Shown in pieces: positions 57,302 to 64,000 of a stretch of 64,000 bases of DNA; position 1 is the first letter of the stretch, and every line of letters begins with the position of its first letter. Source of the stretch: Gemmobacter lanyuensis. GTDB lineage: Bacteria > Pseudomonadota > Alphaproteobacteria > Rhodobacterales > Rhodobacteraceae. The stretch spans positions 1-64,000 of the forward strand of contig NZ_BMYQ01000004.1 in assembly GCF_014652355.1 (NCBI RefSeq), written 5' to 3'. Position numbers and translations under genes: made by a program. The notes under the pieces were generated by a model. The model had not been told where the DNA came from and did no database searches. It was given only the letters and a program-made list of their open reading frames with translations.

Positions 57302-58803
57302 TCGCGGCGGGCTTGGCGTTTCTGACGCTGGGCCCGGTCGGGATCGTGATGATGCAGGCGGGGGAGGGGGCGCTCTCCTCTGCCGATTACGCGGCGCTGC
57401 GGTTTACGGTGCTGCAGGCGGCGCTGTCGGCGCTGCTGTCAGTCGCCTGTGCGGCGCCCCTCGCGCGCGCCTTGGCGCGGCGCCGGTTCCCCGGGCGCGG
57501 GGTGCTGATCGCGGCACTGGGGGCGCCGTTTCTGCTGCCCGTGCTGGTGGCGGTTCTGGGCCTTCTGGCCATCTTTGGCCGCGCGGGTGTTGTGAATGGC
57601 GCGCTGCGCGGGCTGGCCCTGCCCGAGGTTTCGATCTTCGGTCTGGGGGGCGTGCTGCTCGCCCATGTGTTTCTGAACATGCCGCTGGCCACGCGGATGA
57701 TCCTGCAAGGCTGGCAAGCCATCCCGGCTGAACGTCTGCGGCTGGCGCAAAGCCTTGGCTTCCGGCCCGCCGATCACTGGCGGCATATCGAACGGCCGAT
57801 GCTGCGCGATGTGGTGCCGGGCGCGCTGCTCGCGGTCTTTGCCATTTGTCTGTCGAGCTTTGCGGTGGTGCTGGTTCTTGGAGGCGGGCCTTCGGCCACG
57901 ACCATCGAACTTGCAATCTATCAGGCGGTGCGCTTTGAATTCGATTTGCCGCGGGCGGCGATGCTGGCGCTGTTGCAGGTGACGGTCTGCGGGGGCGCGG
58001 TGGCGGTGGCTGCCTGGATGACCGCGCCGGGTGGCTTTGGTGCGGGGCTGGACCGGGCGTTGGAGCTGCACCCGCCGCGCGGTTGGCGGCGGCTGGCCGA
58101 TGCGGGCGTGATCCTGCTGGCGGCGGCCTTTCTGGCGGGGCCGCTGGTGGCGGTGCTGCTGCGTGGCCTGCCGGGGCTGATGGCGCTGCCCCATGCGGTT
58201 TGGCCCGCGCTGATGACCTCGCTTCTGGTTGCGGTGCTGGCGGCGCCGCTGGCAGTGGGGTCGGCGCTGGCGCTCGCGCTCGGGCGGGCGCAGGGGACGC
58301 GCTGGCTTGAACCCGCGGCGATGCTGCCGATGGCAGGGTCGCAGCTGGTGCTGGGGACGGGGCTCTTTCTGATGATCTTTCCCTTCGCTTCACCCGCTGC
58401 GGTGGCGGTGCCGGTGACGGTGCTGGTGACGGCGATCATGGCGCTCCCCTTTGCCTATCGCATGCTTGCGCCAGAGGCGCGGGCCTTGGTTGCCGATTAT
58501 GGGCGGCTTGCCGGGTCGCTGAACCTGCGGGGTATGGCGGCGCTGCGCTTGCTGGTGATCCCGCGCCTGCGCCGCCCGCTGGGCTTTTCCCTGGGCCTGA
58601 CGGCGGCGCTGGCGGTGGGGGACCTGGGGGTGATCGCGCTTTTTGCGACCGAGGATGGAGCCACCCTGCCGCTGGTCATTTCGCGGCTGATGGGCTCCTA
58701 TCGCATGACGCAGGCCGCGGGGGCGGCGCTGCTTCTGGTCATCTGTGCCTTCGGGCTTTTCTGGATCTGTGACAGGTGGGGCCGTGGCGGAACTGAGGAT
58801 TGA
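57277..58803 (+). CDS. thiP: Thiamine ABC transporter permease
   Basis: The 508-residue inner-membrane protein has two fused permease halves of the binding-protein-dependent type, each with about six helices. The coupling loop 'EAA' regions include 'AQSLGFRPADHWRHIERPMLRDVVPG' in parts and 'AGSLNLRGMAALRLLVIPRLRRPLG' in parts. The length and fusion fit ThiP. It overlaps thiB and thiQ. Confidence 0.94.
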   Translation: MARRAGALIAAGLAFLTLGPVGIVMMQAGEGALSSADYAALRFTVLQAALSALLSVACAAPLARALARRRFPGRGVLIAALGAPFLLPVLVAVLGLLAIFGRAGVVNGALRGLALPEVSIFGLGGVLLAHVFLNMPLATRMILQGWQAIPAERLRLAQSLGFRPADHWRHIERPMLRDVVPGALLAVFAICLSSFAVVLVLGGGPSATTIELAIYQAVRFEFDLPRAAMLALLQVTVCGGAVAVAAWMTAPGGFGAGLDRALELHPPRGWRRLADAGVILLAAAFLAGPLVAVLLRGLPGLMALPHAVWPALMTSLLVAVLAAPLAVGSALALALGRAQGTRWLEPAAMLPMAGSQLVLGTGLFLMIFPFASPAAVAVPVTVLVTAIMALPFAYRMLAPEARALVADYGRLAGSLNLRGMAALRLLVIPRLRRPLGFSLGLTAALAVGDLGVIALFATEDGATLPLVISRLMGSYRMTQAAGAALLLVICAFGLFWICDRWGRGGTED

Positions 58804-59476
58804 GCAGCTGGTGCTGCAACAGGACGATTTCCGCCTGACCGCCGACTGGTCGGCGCCTGCAGGCCGGCGTATTGCGGTGATCGGGCCTTCGGGTGCGGGG
58901 AAATCCACGCTGCTGAACGCGCTGGCGGGGTTCTTTCCCGCCGCCTCGGGGCGTGTGCTGTGGGACGGGCAGGACATCAGCCGCCTTGCCCCCGGCGACC
59001 GGCCGCTGTCGATGCTGTTTCAGGACCAAAACCTGTTTCCGCATCTGACGGTGGCGCAGAATATCGGGCTGGGGCTTGATCCTTCGCTCCGCCGGGTCGA
59101 TGCCGCGCGGGTTGAGGCGGTCATGGCGCGCGTGGGGCTGTCGGGCCTTGGTGGGCGCAAACCGGCGCAGTTGTCGGGGGGGCAGCAAAGCCGCGTCGCG
59201 CTGGCGCGGGCCTTGCTGCGGTCGCGGCCGATCCTGCTGCTGGATGAACCCTTTGCCGCGCTTGGCCCCGCGCTCAAGGCCGAGATGCTGGCGCTGGTGG
59301 CCGAAACCACCGCCGATGCGCTGGTTCTGATGGTGACGCATGACCCCGGCGATGCCCGGCAGTTCGCCGATGAAACGGTGTTGGTGGCCGAGGGGCTGGT
59401 CCATCCGCCGCGCGATACCGCGGCCCTTTTTGCCGATCCGCCGCCCGCGCTGGCGGCCTATCTGGGGCGGGCCTGA
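58784..59476 (+). CDS. thiQ: Thiamine ABC transporter ATPase
   Basis: The 230-residue ABC ATPase has Walker A 'GPSGAGKSTLLNAL', Q-loop 'LFQDQNLFPHLTV', signature 'LSGGQQSRVALARAL' and Walker B 'ILLLDEPFAALGP'. GTG 58784 is the likely start (overlap of 20 bases with thiP, RBS-like AGGTGGGG upstream). The terminator at 59490 closes the operon. Confidence 0.92.
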   Translation: MAELRIEQLVLQQDDFRLTADWSAPAGRRIAVIGPSGAGKSTLLNALAGFFPAASGRVLWDGQDISRLAPGDRPLSMLFQDQNLFPHLTVAQNIGLGLDPSLRRVDAARVEAVMARVGLSGLGGRKPAQLSGGQQSRVALARALLRSRPILLLDEPFAALGPALKAEMLALVAETTADALVLMVTHDPGDARQFADETVLVAEGLVHPPRDTAALFADPPPALAAYLGRA

Positions 59477-59489
59477 AGGCAAGACATGA

Positions 59490-59521
59490 AAAAAACCCCG
59501 CGGTCGCCCGCGGGGTTTTTT
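59490..59521. terminator. Terminator between thiQ and petC
   Basis: CCCCGCGG and CCGCGGGG form an 8-bp stem with a TCGC loop, flanked by six A and six T. It lies between convergent operons and is efficient in both directions by form. Confidence 0.93.
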
Positions 59522-59540
59522 CTTTTCTGCAAAGACCGGA

Positions 59541-60338
59541 TCAGGCGGTCTTTTTGCCTTTCACACCGGCCCAGAGCTTCTTGTTCGTCAGATACAGCAG
59601 CGTCGAGAGTGCGACGAGGAACAGCACCGCGACAAAGCCCATGTGCTTGCGCGCCATCAGCTTGGGTTCAGCGGTCCACATCAGGAAGGCCGAGACGTCC
59701 TGCGACATCTGGTCGACGGTGGCCTTGGTGCCATCGGCATAGGTCACCAGATCGTCCGACAGCGGCGCAGGCATCTTGATCCAGCCGGTCGAGAAGGCGT
59801 GGTTCTCATAGAACTCCGAACCGGCCTCGGTCTTGGTCTCGCCGGTGTAGCCGGTGAGAATGGCGTGGATGTATTCCGGGCCACCCATACCGTTGACCAG
59901 CTGGCTGATCCCGGTGCCATAGGGGCCGTGGAAGCCCGCACGGGCCTTGGCCATCAGCGACAGGTCGGGCGCACCGGCGCCGGTATTGGCGGGGAACTTG
60001 TCCGCCGGAACGGCCGCACGCTCTTCGCCGGTTTCCTTGTCGATGACGGTCAGGGTCGCGGCATAGGCGCGAACCTGATCTTCCGGCAGCTCGGGGCCAC
60101 CTTCATCGGCCAGGGTGCGGATCGGCACGAACTTCAGCCCGTGGCAGGCCGAGCAGACTTCGGTGAAGACCTGAAGGCCGCGCTGCAGCTGGTGCTTGTC
60201 GAACTTGCCGAACGGCCCTTCGAACGAGAAATCAACGTCCTCGATATGCGCGGTGCCGCCGGCAGCCATGGCCGAACCCGAACCCAGAACCAGAGCAGAG
60301 AGCGCGGTGATTGCGATTTTGCGAAGCATCTCAGTCAC
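59541..60338 (-). CDS. petC: Cytochrome c1 of the bc1 complex
   Basis: The 265-residue protein has a signal peptide (cleavage near 'AMAAG', about 26). The haem c site is Cys62-Ser-Ala-Cys65-His66. A C-terminal membrane anchor lies near residues 230-250 ('[19 protein letters not shown]'). It passes electrons from the Rieske centre to cytochrome c. It is last in the petABC operon, 9 bases after petB. Confidence 0.97.
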   Translation of the reverse strand: MTEMLRKIAITALSALVLGSGSAMAAGGTAHIEDVDFSFEGPFGKFDKHQLQRGLQVFTEVCSACHGLKFVPIRTLADEGGPELPEDQVRAYAATLTVIDKETGEERAAVPADKFPANTGAGAPDLSLMAKARAGFHGPYGTGISQLVNGMGGPEYIHAILTGYTGETKTEAGSEFYENHAFSTGWIKMPAPLSDDLVTYADGTKATVDQMSQDVSAFLMWTAEPKLMARKHMGFVAVLFLVALSTLLYLTNKKLWAGVKGKKTA

Positions 60339-60347
60339 TTCCTTCTC

Positions 60348-61661
60348 TTACTCGGCCGCGTGGGGGTAGTGGGCCTTGAAGTCTTCCTCGATCGTTGCCG
60401 GGATCGGCAGCGGCTTTTCGATCACGCCAAGCAGCGGCAGGATCACGAGGAAATAGGCGAACCAGTAGGTGGCGGCGATGAGCGAGATCCAGTCATAGGG
60501 GAACTCGGTCGATTGGGCGCCAACCCACATCAGGACGATGAAGTCCACGACCAGCAGGGCGAACCACCATTTGAACATGGGGCGGTATTTGCCCGAACGC
60601 ACCGACGAGGTGTCCAGCCAGGGGGCCAGAGCCATCACGGCGATGGCGCCGAACATGGCCAGCACGCCGAAGAATTTCGCGTCCACGATGCCGAAGGTGA
60701 TGAACTGCACGAATTGAACGGCCCAGACGTCGGCGGTGAAGGCGCGCAGGATCGCGTAGAACGGCAGGAAGTACCATTCCGGCACGATATGGGCCGGGGT
60801 CGCGAGCGGGTTCGCCTCGATGTAGTTGTCGGGGTGGCCCAGGTAGTTCGGCATGAAGCCCACGATGGCGAAGAACACCACCATGATCACGGCCAGCGCG
60901 AACAGGTCCTTGATCACGAAGTAGGGGAAGAAGGGAACGGTGTCCTTCTTGGCCTCTTCCTTCGAGGTACGACGGACTTCGACGCCGGTCGGGTTGTTGT
61001 TGCCGGTGGTGTGGAAGGCCCAGATATGGACGGCGACCAGCGCGGCAATGATGAAGGGCAGCAGGTAGTGCAGCGAGAAGAAGCGGTTCAGCGTGGCATT
61101 GTCCACGGCCGGTCCGCCCAGCAGCCAGGCCTGGATGTCCGGGCCGATGCCCGGGATCGCGCCGAAGAGGCCGGTGATCACGGTTGCACCCCAGAACGAC
61201 ATCTGGCCCCAGGGCAGCACATAGCCCATGAAGGCGGTACCCATCATGACGAGGTAGATCAGCATGCCGATGATCCAGGTCACTTCACGCGGGGCCTTGT
61301 ACGACCCGTAGTAGAGACCGCGGAAGATGTGCAGGTAGACGGCCACGAAGAACAGCGAAGCGCCGTTCGCATGCAGGTAACGGATGGCAAAGCCGCCGTT
61401 CACGTCGCGCATGATGTGTTCGACCGACGAGAAGGCCAGATCGACATGGGGCGTGTAGTGCATGACCAGCACGATGCCGGTGATGATCTGCAGAGCGAGG
61501 CAGAAGGTCAGGATGATGCCCCAGATCCACATCCAGTTCAGGTTCTTGGGCGTGGGGATCATCAGCGTGTCATAGGCCAGCCCGACAATGGGAAGGCGCT
61601 TGTGCAGCCACTGTTCGAAGCCCGTCTTGGGCTCGTAATGGTCGTGCGGAATTCCGGCCAT
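60348..61661 (-). CDS. petB: Cytochrome b of the bc1 complex
   Basis: The 437-residue membrane protein carries two b haems. Eight helices include '[28 protein letters not shown]' in parts, and the quinol-site 'PEWY' as '[17 protein letters not shown]'. The haem-ligand histidines in '[20 protein letters not shown]' in parts fit. Length is typical of Rhodobacter. It couples quinol oxidation to proton translocation. Confidence 0.98.
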   Translation of the reverse strand: MAGIPHDHYEPKTGFEQWLHKRLPIVGLAYDTLMIPTPKNLNWMWIWGIILTFCLALQIITGIVLVMHYTPHVDLAFSSVEHIMRDVNGGFAIRYLHANGASLFFVAVYLHIFRGLYYGSYKAPREVTWIIGMLIYLVMMGTAFMGYVLPWGQMSFWGATVITGLFGAIPGIGPDIQAWLLGGPAVDNATLNRFFSLHYLLPFIIAALVAVHIWAFHTTGNNNPTGVEVRRTSKEEAKKDTVPFFPYFVIKDLFALAVIMVVFFAIVGFMPNYLGHPDNYIEANPLATPAHIVPEWYFLPFYAILRAFTADVWAVQFVQFITFGIVDAKFFGVLAMFGAIAVMALAPWLDTSSVRSGKYRPMFKWWFALLVVDFIVLMWVGAQSTEFPYDWISLIAATYWFAYFLVILPLLGVIEKPLPIPATIEEDFKAHYPHAAE

Positions 61662-61672
61662 CGGTCTCTCCC

Positions 61673-62239
61673 TCAGCCCAGCTTGATGGTGTTAGGATCG
61701 GTGAACTGCGCCACCGGCACAGGCAGGTTGCGCGGCGCGGGCCCTTTGCGGATGCGCCCGGCGGTATCGTAGTGCGACCCGTGGCAGGGGCAGAACCAGC
61801 CACCGAAATCACCGGCACCATCGCCCAGCGGCACGCAGCCGAGATGGGTGCAGACGCCCATCATCACCAGCCATTCGCCCGCTTCGTCCAGCGTGCGGTT
61901 CGCATCCGATGCGTCGGCGCCCGGATCGGCGAGGTTGGCGTTCTCGGCGGCGGTATCCACCAGCTCGGACAGCTGCACCTTGCGCGCGGCTTCGATCTCT
62001 TCCGGGGTGCGGCGACGGATGAAGACCGGCTTGCCCAGCCATTTCACGGTCAGCTGCGAACCCACGGCCACGCCCGACACATCGACATAGATCGAGGCAA
62101 GGGCGCGCACGTCGGCGGAGGCGTTCATCTGATTGACCAGCGGCCAGACGGCCGCCCCGGTCGCCACTGCGCCGGCACCGGCCGTGGCGTAGTACAGGAA
62201 ATCCCTGCGGGTGCCTGCGTGATCTTCTGCGTGGGACAC
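61673..62239 (-). CDS. petA: Rieske iron-sulfur protein of the bc1 complex
   Basis: The 188-residue protein has a twin-arginine-like N-terminus ('[20 protein letters not shown]'), one membrane anchor and a periplasmic domain. The 2Fe-2S ligands are in '[10 protein letters not shown]' and 'CPCHGSHYD'. It is first in petABC. A promoter is expected in 62240-62519, but I see no convincing boxes there and no gene. Confidence 0.98.
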   Translation of the reverse strand: MSHAEDHAGTRRDFLYYATAGAGAVATGAAVWPLVNQMNASADVRALASIYVDVSGVAVGSQLTVKWLGKPVFIRRRTPEEIEAARKVQLSELVDTAAENANLADPGADASDANRTLDEAGEWLVMMGVCTHLGCVPLGDGAGDFGGWFCPCHGSHYDTAGRIRKGPAPRNLPVPVAQFTDPNTIKLG

Positions 62240-62519
62240 GAGATCTTCTCCCTCTCAAGGGCCGCCTCATGCGACCCATGCAAAATCAGTGGCCGCGGTT
62301 GCCCGCAGCCTTGATGGGCGGGTTTTAGCCAAGCGACCCTGCCACGTCCAGCGGTCAAAGGCGCGCAGGCAGGTGGATTGCGCGCTTTTGTCATTGTGTG
62401 GCCTTGAAGGCGCGCATGCGCTTCCTATGGGGGCGCTAACGGACGGGGCAGGGGGATGGGCCGGGCCGGGCGGCGTACCGGCCGCCGGGGCCGCCGCGAA
62501 GGTGCCTGACGATTCGGGA

Positions 62520-63131
62520 TCAGGCCTGCGGCGGGCGGCTGATCTGCATCGAGGGGCGGGCCGAAAACTCTGCCTCCCATGCCGCCAGATGCGGATGCGC
62601 GGCGCGCCAGCCACGGTCGGCATGACGAAAATCGAGGTATCCCAGCGCGCAGCCCACCGCGATCTGCCCCATGTCGAGCGGACCGTTCAGATGGGCCATC
62701 CAGCGCTCTTCGATCGCCCCCAGTGCGCGGGCGATCTTGCCCCATTGCCCTTCGACCCACGGGGAATGGCGCCGCTCCTCGGGGCGGACACGGCCTTCGT
62801 AGACCATCAGCAGCGCGGCATCCAGAACGCCGTCCGCTGTCGCCTCAAGCGTCAGCGTTTCCCACAGTTTCGGCGCGGCGGGGTAAAGGCCCGTTCCTGC
62901 ACGGTCATCCAGATAGCGGCAGATCACACGGCTGTCATAGATCGCGGGGCCGTCCTCGCGCTCCAGCGCGGGGATCTTGCCCAGCGGGTTCTGATCCAGC
63001 GGCATATTGCCCGGATCGACCGGGGTGCCGGACACCGGCACCAGATCGACCTGATCGGCCAACCCCATTTCATGAAGCGCGACCATGACCTTCCGCACAT
63101 AGGGCGAGGTGGGTGAATGATAGAGCCGCAT
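62520..63131 (-). CDS. Glutathione S-transferase family protein
   Basis: The 203-residue protein has an N-terminal thioredoxin-fold domain ('YHSPTSPYVRKVMVALHEMGLAD' in parts, 'NPLGKIPALEREDG', 'YDSRVICRYLDD') and a C-terminal helical domain ('GCALGYLDFRHADRGW'). It probably conjugates or reduces small electrophiles with glutathione; the substrate is unknown. It is monocistronic between petA and the rpmJ terminator. Confidence 0.85.
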   Translation of the reverse strand: MRLYHSPTSPYVRKVMVALHEMGLADQVDLVPVSGTPVDPGNMPLDQNPLGKIPALEREDGPAIYDSRVICRYLDDRAGTGLYPAAPKLWETLTLEATADGVLDAALLMVYEGRVRPEERRHSPWVEGQWGKIARALGAIEERWMAHLNGPLDMGQIAVGCALGYLDFRHADRGWRAAHPHLAAWEAEFSARPSMQISRPPQA

Positions 63132-63219
63132 ATTGCCCCCCGAGGTGATCGATTCGGGTTCAGCATAAGACGGCCCATTCCGGCAGGGAACCTATGTGCG
63201 CAATCCGTGGGCAGAAAAG

Positions 63220-63255
63220 AAAAAGACCGCCGGGTTTCCCGCGGCGGTCTTTTTT
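63220..63255. terminator. Terminator between rpmJ and the GST gene
   Basis: AAAAAGACCGCCG and CGGCGGTCTTTTT form a 13-bp stem with a 9-base loop. The minus strand has a further T-rich run after it, fitting the 3' end of rpmJ. Confidence 0.85.
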
Positions 63256-63275
63256 GCATTTCTGCGGCTGAAGCC

Positions 63276-63401
63276 TCAGCCCTGACGGGCTTTGTAGCGC
63301 TTCTGCGTCTTGTTGATCACATAGACGCGGCCCTTGCGGCGCACGACCTGGCAGTCGCGGTGACGCAACTTCAGCGAGCGGAGCGAGTTCTTGACCTTCA
63401 T
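63276..63401 (-). CDS. rpmJ: 50S ribosomal protein L36, type B
   Basis: The 41-residue basic protein begins '[17 protein letters not shown]' and contains '[14 protein letters not shown]', ending 'KARQG'. It is a small protein of the large ribosomal subunit. Only one cysteine is present, so it lacks the four-ligand zinc site of type A L36. A purine-rich AAAAGGAGA precedes the start. Confidence 0.95.
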   Translation of the reverse strand: MKVKNSLRSLKLRHRDCQVVRRKGRVYVINKTQKRYKARQG

Positions 63402-63468
63402 GGCCGTCTCCTTTTCGCGGCGCGCGTGCGCCTTGAATTCAAAATGCCTTCTTGCGAAAGCGGTGAAA

Positions 63469-63543
63469 TGGTGGGCGGTACTGGGATCGAACCAGTGGCC
63501 ACTACGATGTCAACGTAGTGCTCTACCGCTGAGCTAACCGCCC
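63469..63543 (-). tRNA. tRNA-Val (anticodon GAC)
   Basis: The 75-base tRNA starts GGGCGGTTAGCTCAG. The anticodon arm is CTACG-TTGACAT-CGTAG with anticodon GAC. The T-loop GGTTCGATCCC and an encoded CCA are present. Confidence 0.97.
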
Positions 63544-63618
63544 ACACGCCGTCCGGTTCTGCCACTGCAACCTTCGTCAAAGTCGAAAGCTGCGGGCCGT
63601 TCCGCCTCGGTGAAGGGG

Positions 63619-63647
63619 TCTATAAATAGAGTCGCCGAGGTGTTCAA
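63619..63647 (-). promoter_or_regulatory. Promoter of tRNA-Val
   Basis: The minus strand has TTGAAC (63647-63642), a 17-base spacer and TATAGA (63624-63619), about 75 bases upstream of the mature tRNA. It may also serve rpmJ, which lies just beyond the tRNA. Confidence 0.6.
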
Positions 63648-63689
63648 GAGGGTTTCGGCAGACAAAATTTCCGCGCTATAGCTTTTCTT

Positions 63690-64000
63690 ATGAGTTTCAG
63701 GACCGCAACAGCAGCCTTTGAACTGATCCGCCCGCTGCGGCAGGAAACCCCCTTGGTGTTTTCCTCGCCGCACAGCGGCCGGGCCTATGCGCCCGAATTC
63801 CTGCAGCGCGCGCAGCTGGATGCCTTGGAAATAAGGTCTTCGGAAGATGCATTCGTGGATGATCTTTTCGCCTCGGTGCCGGGGCGGGGGGCGCCCTTCC
63901 TCAAGGCCAATGCCCCGCGCGCCTATCTGGACCTGAACCGCGCCGCGGATGAACTGGACCCCGCATTGATCGAAGGTCTGGTCCGCGCGCCGCATAATCC
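63690..64000 (+). CDS. N-formylglutamate amidohydrolase (5' part)
   Basis: The open frame from ATG 63690 runs off the right edge (103 codons seen). It reads 'PLVFSSPHSGRAYAPEFLQ', 'SSEDAFVDDLFASVPGRGAP' and 'FLKANAPRAYLDLNRAADELD', which are conserved in the FGase family that releases formate from N-formylglutamate in histidine breakdown. Small dispersed paralogues exist, so the pathway is not certain. Confidence 0.85.
   Translation, partial: MSFRTATAAFELIRPLRQETPLVFSSPHSGRAYAPEFLQRAQLDALEIRSSEDAFVDDLFASVPGRGAPFLKANAPRAYLDLNRAADELDPALIEGLVRAPHN

Overview
The window looks like a high-GC alphaproteobacterium of the Rhodobacterales (Rhodobacter/Paracoccus/Roseobacter relatives). This rests on gene content and order: a three-subunit cytochrome bc1 operon (petABC), a PetP-PetR-like MarR/OmpR pair, an alphaproteobacterial split flagellar cluster (fliL/motA one way, fliF-fliH-fliN-fliP the other), an FzlA-like GST-fold protein, and an HDAC-xseB-ispA-dxs isoprenoid operon. 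The chromosome appears ordinary except for about 2.9 kb at the left end.

Layout. (1) 1-2.9 kb is decayed mobile DNA: a Mu-like prophage fragment (ASCH-like gene, C-terminal piece of the terminase large subunit, intact DUF935/Mu gp29-like portal gene, head-morphogenesis stub) fused to the tails of two IS3-family transposases. (2) 2.95-8.5 kb is a flagellar block: fliL, a DUF6468-like gene, motE-like and motA on the minus strand, then fliF, fliH, fliN and fliP on the plus strand. motA lies in a conspicuously AT-richer patch. (3) 8.5-16 kb holds tRNA-Lys, dapF-mtaB, a P1B-4-type metal ATPase, and dnaK-dnaJ. (4) 16.2-26.4 kb is a surface polysaccharide region: an ABC-2 polysaccharide export permease, cysQ, kdsB, four glycosyltransferases, galU and a PAPS-type sulfotransferase. 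Together these suggest a sulfated capsule or exopolysaccharide. (5) 26.4-31.2 kb is ptsN, hpf, lptB, lptA, lptC, kdsD and rnd, all on the minus strand: the lpt envelope cluster without the rpoN gene that usually sits inside it.

(6) 31.25-31.66 kb carries two tandem copies of tRNA-Leu(CAG), each with its own promoter and terminator. (7) 31.8-44.3 kb has an NDUFA9-like dehydrogenase, uppP, gltD, two uncharacterised genes, gltB, mtgA, an fzlA-like gene, queG and a small basic ORF. (8) 44.4-51.2 kb has ilvE divergent from the MarR/OmpR pair, an exported protein, then HDAC-xseB-ispA-dxs. (9) 51.2-56.1 kb has an exoD-like gene, an SDR-family gene, amn, an HU gene and aroC. (10) 56.1-59.5 kb is thiBPQ behind a TPP riboswitch. 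(11) 59.5-64 kb has petCBA, a GST, rpmJ, tRNA-Val and the 5' part of an N-formylglutamate amidohydrolase gene.

The most unusual observations are a near-identical 18-bp palindromic element shared by the gltD and ilvE/petP control regions, overlapping a good -35 box at ilvE; the co-location of a two-part sulfotransferase with cysQ and glycosyltransferases; and the layered prophage/IS junctions next to the flagellar genes. I did not see a CRISPR array, rRNA genes, a replication origin or an obviously new defence system. All family assignments come from reading the translated sequences; no database search was possible.
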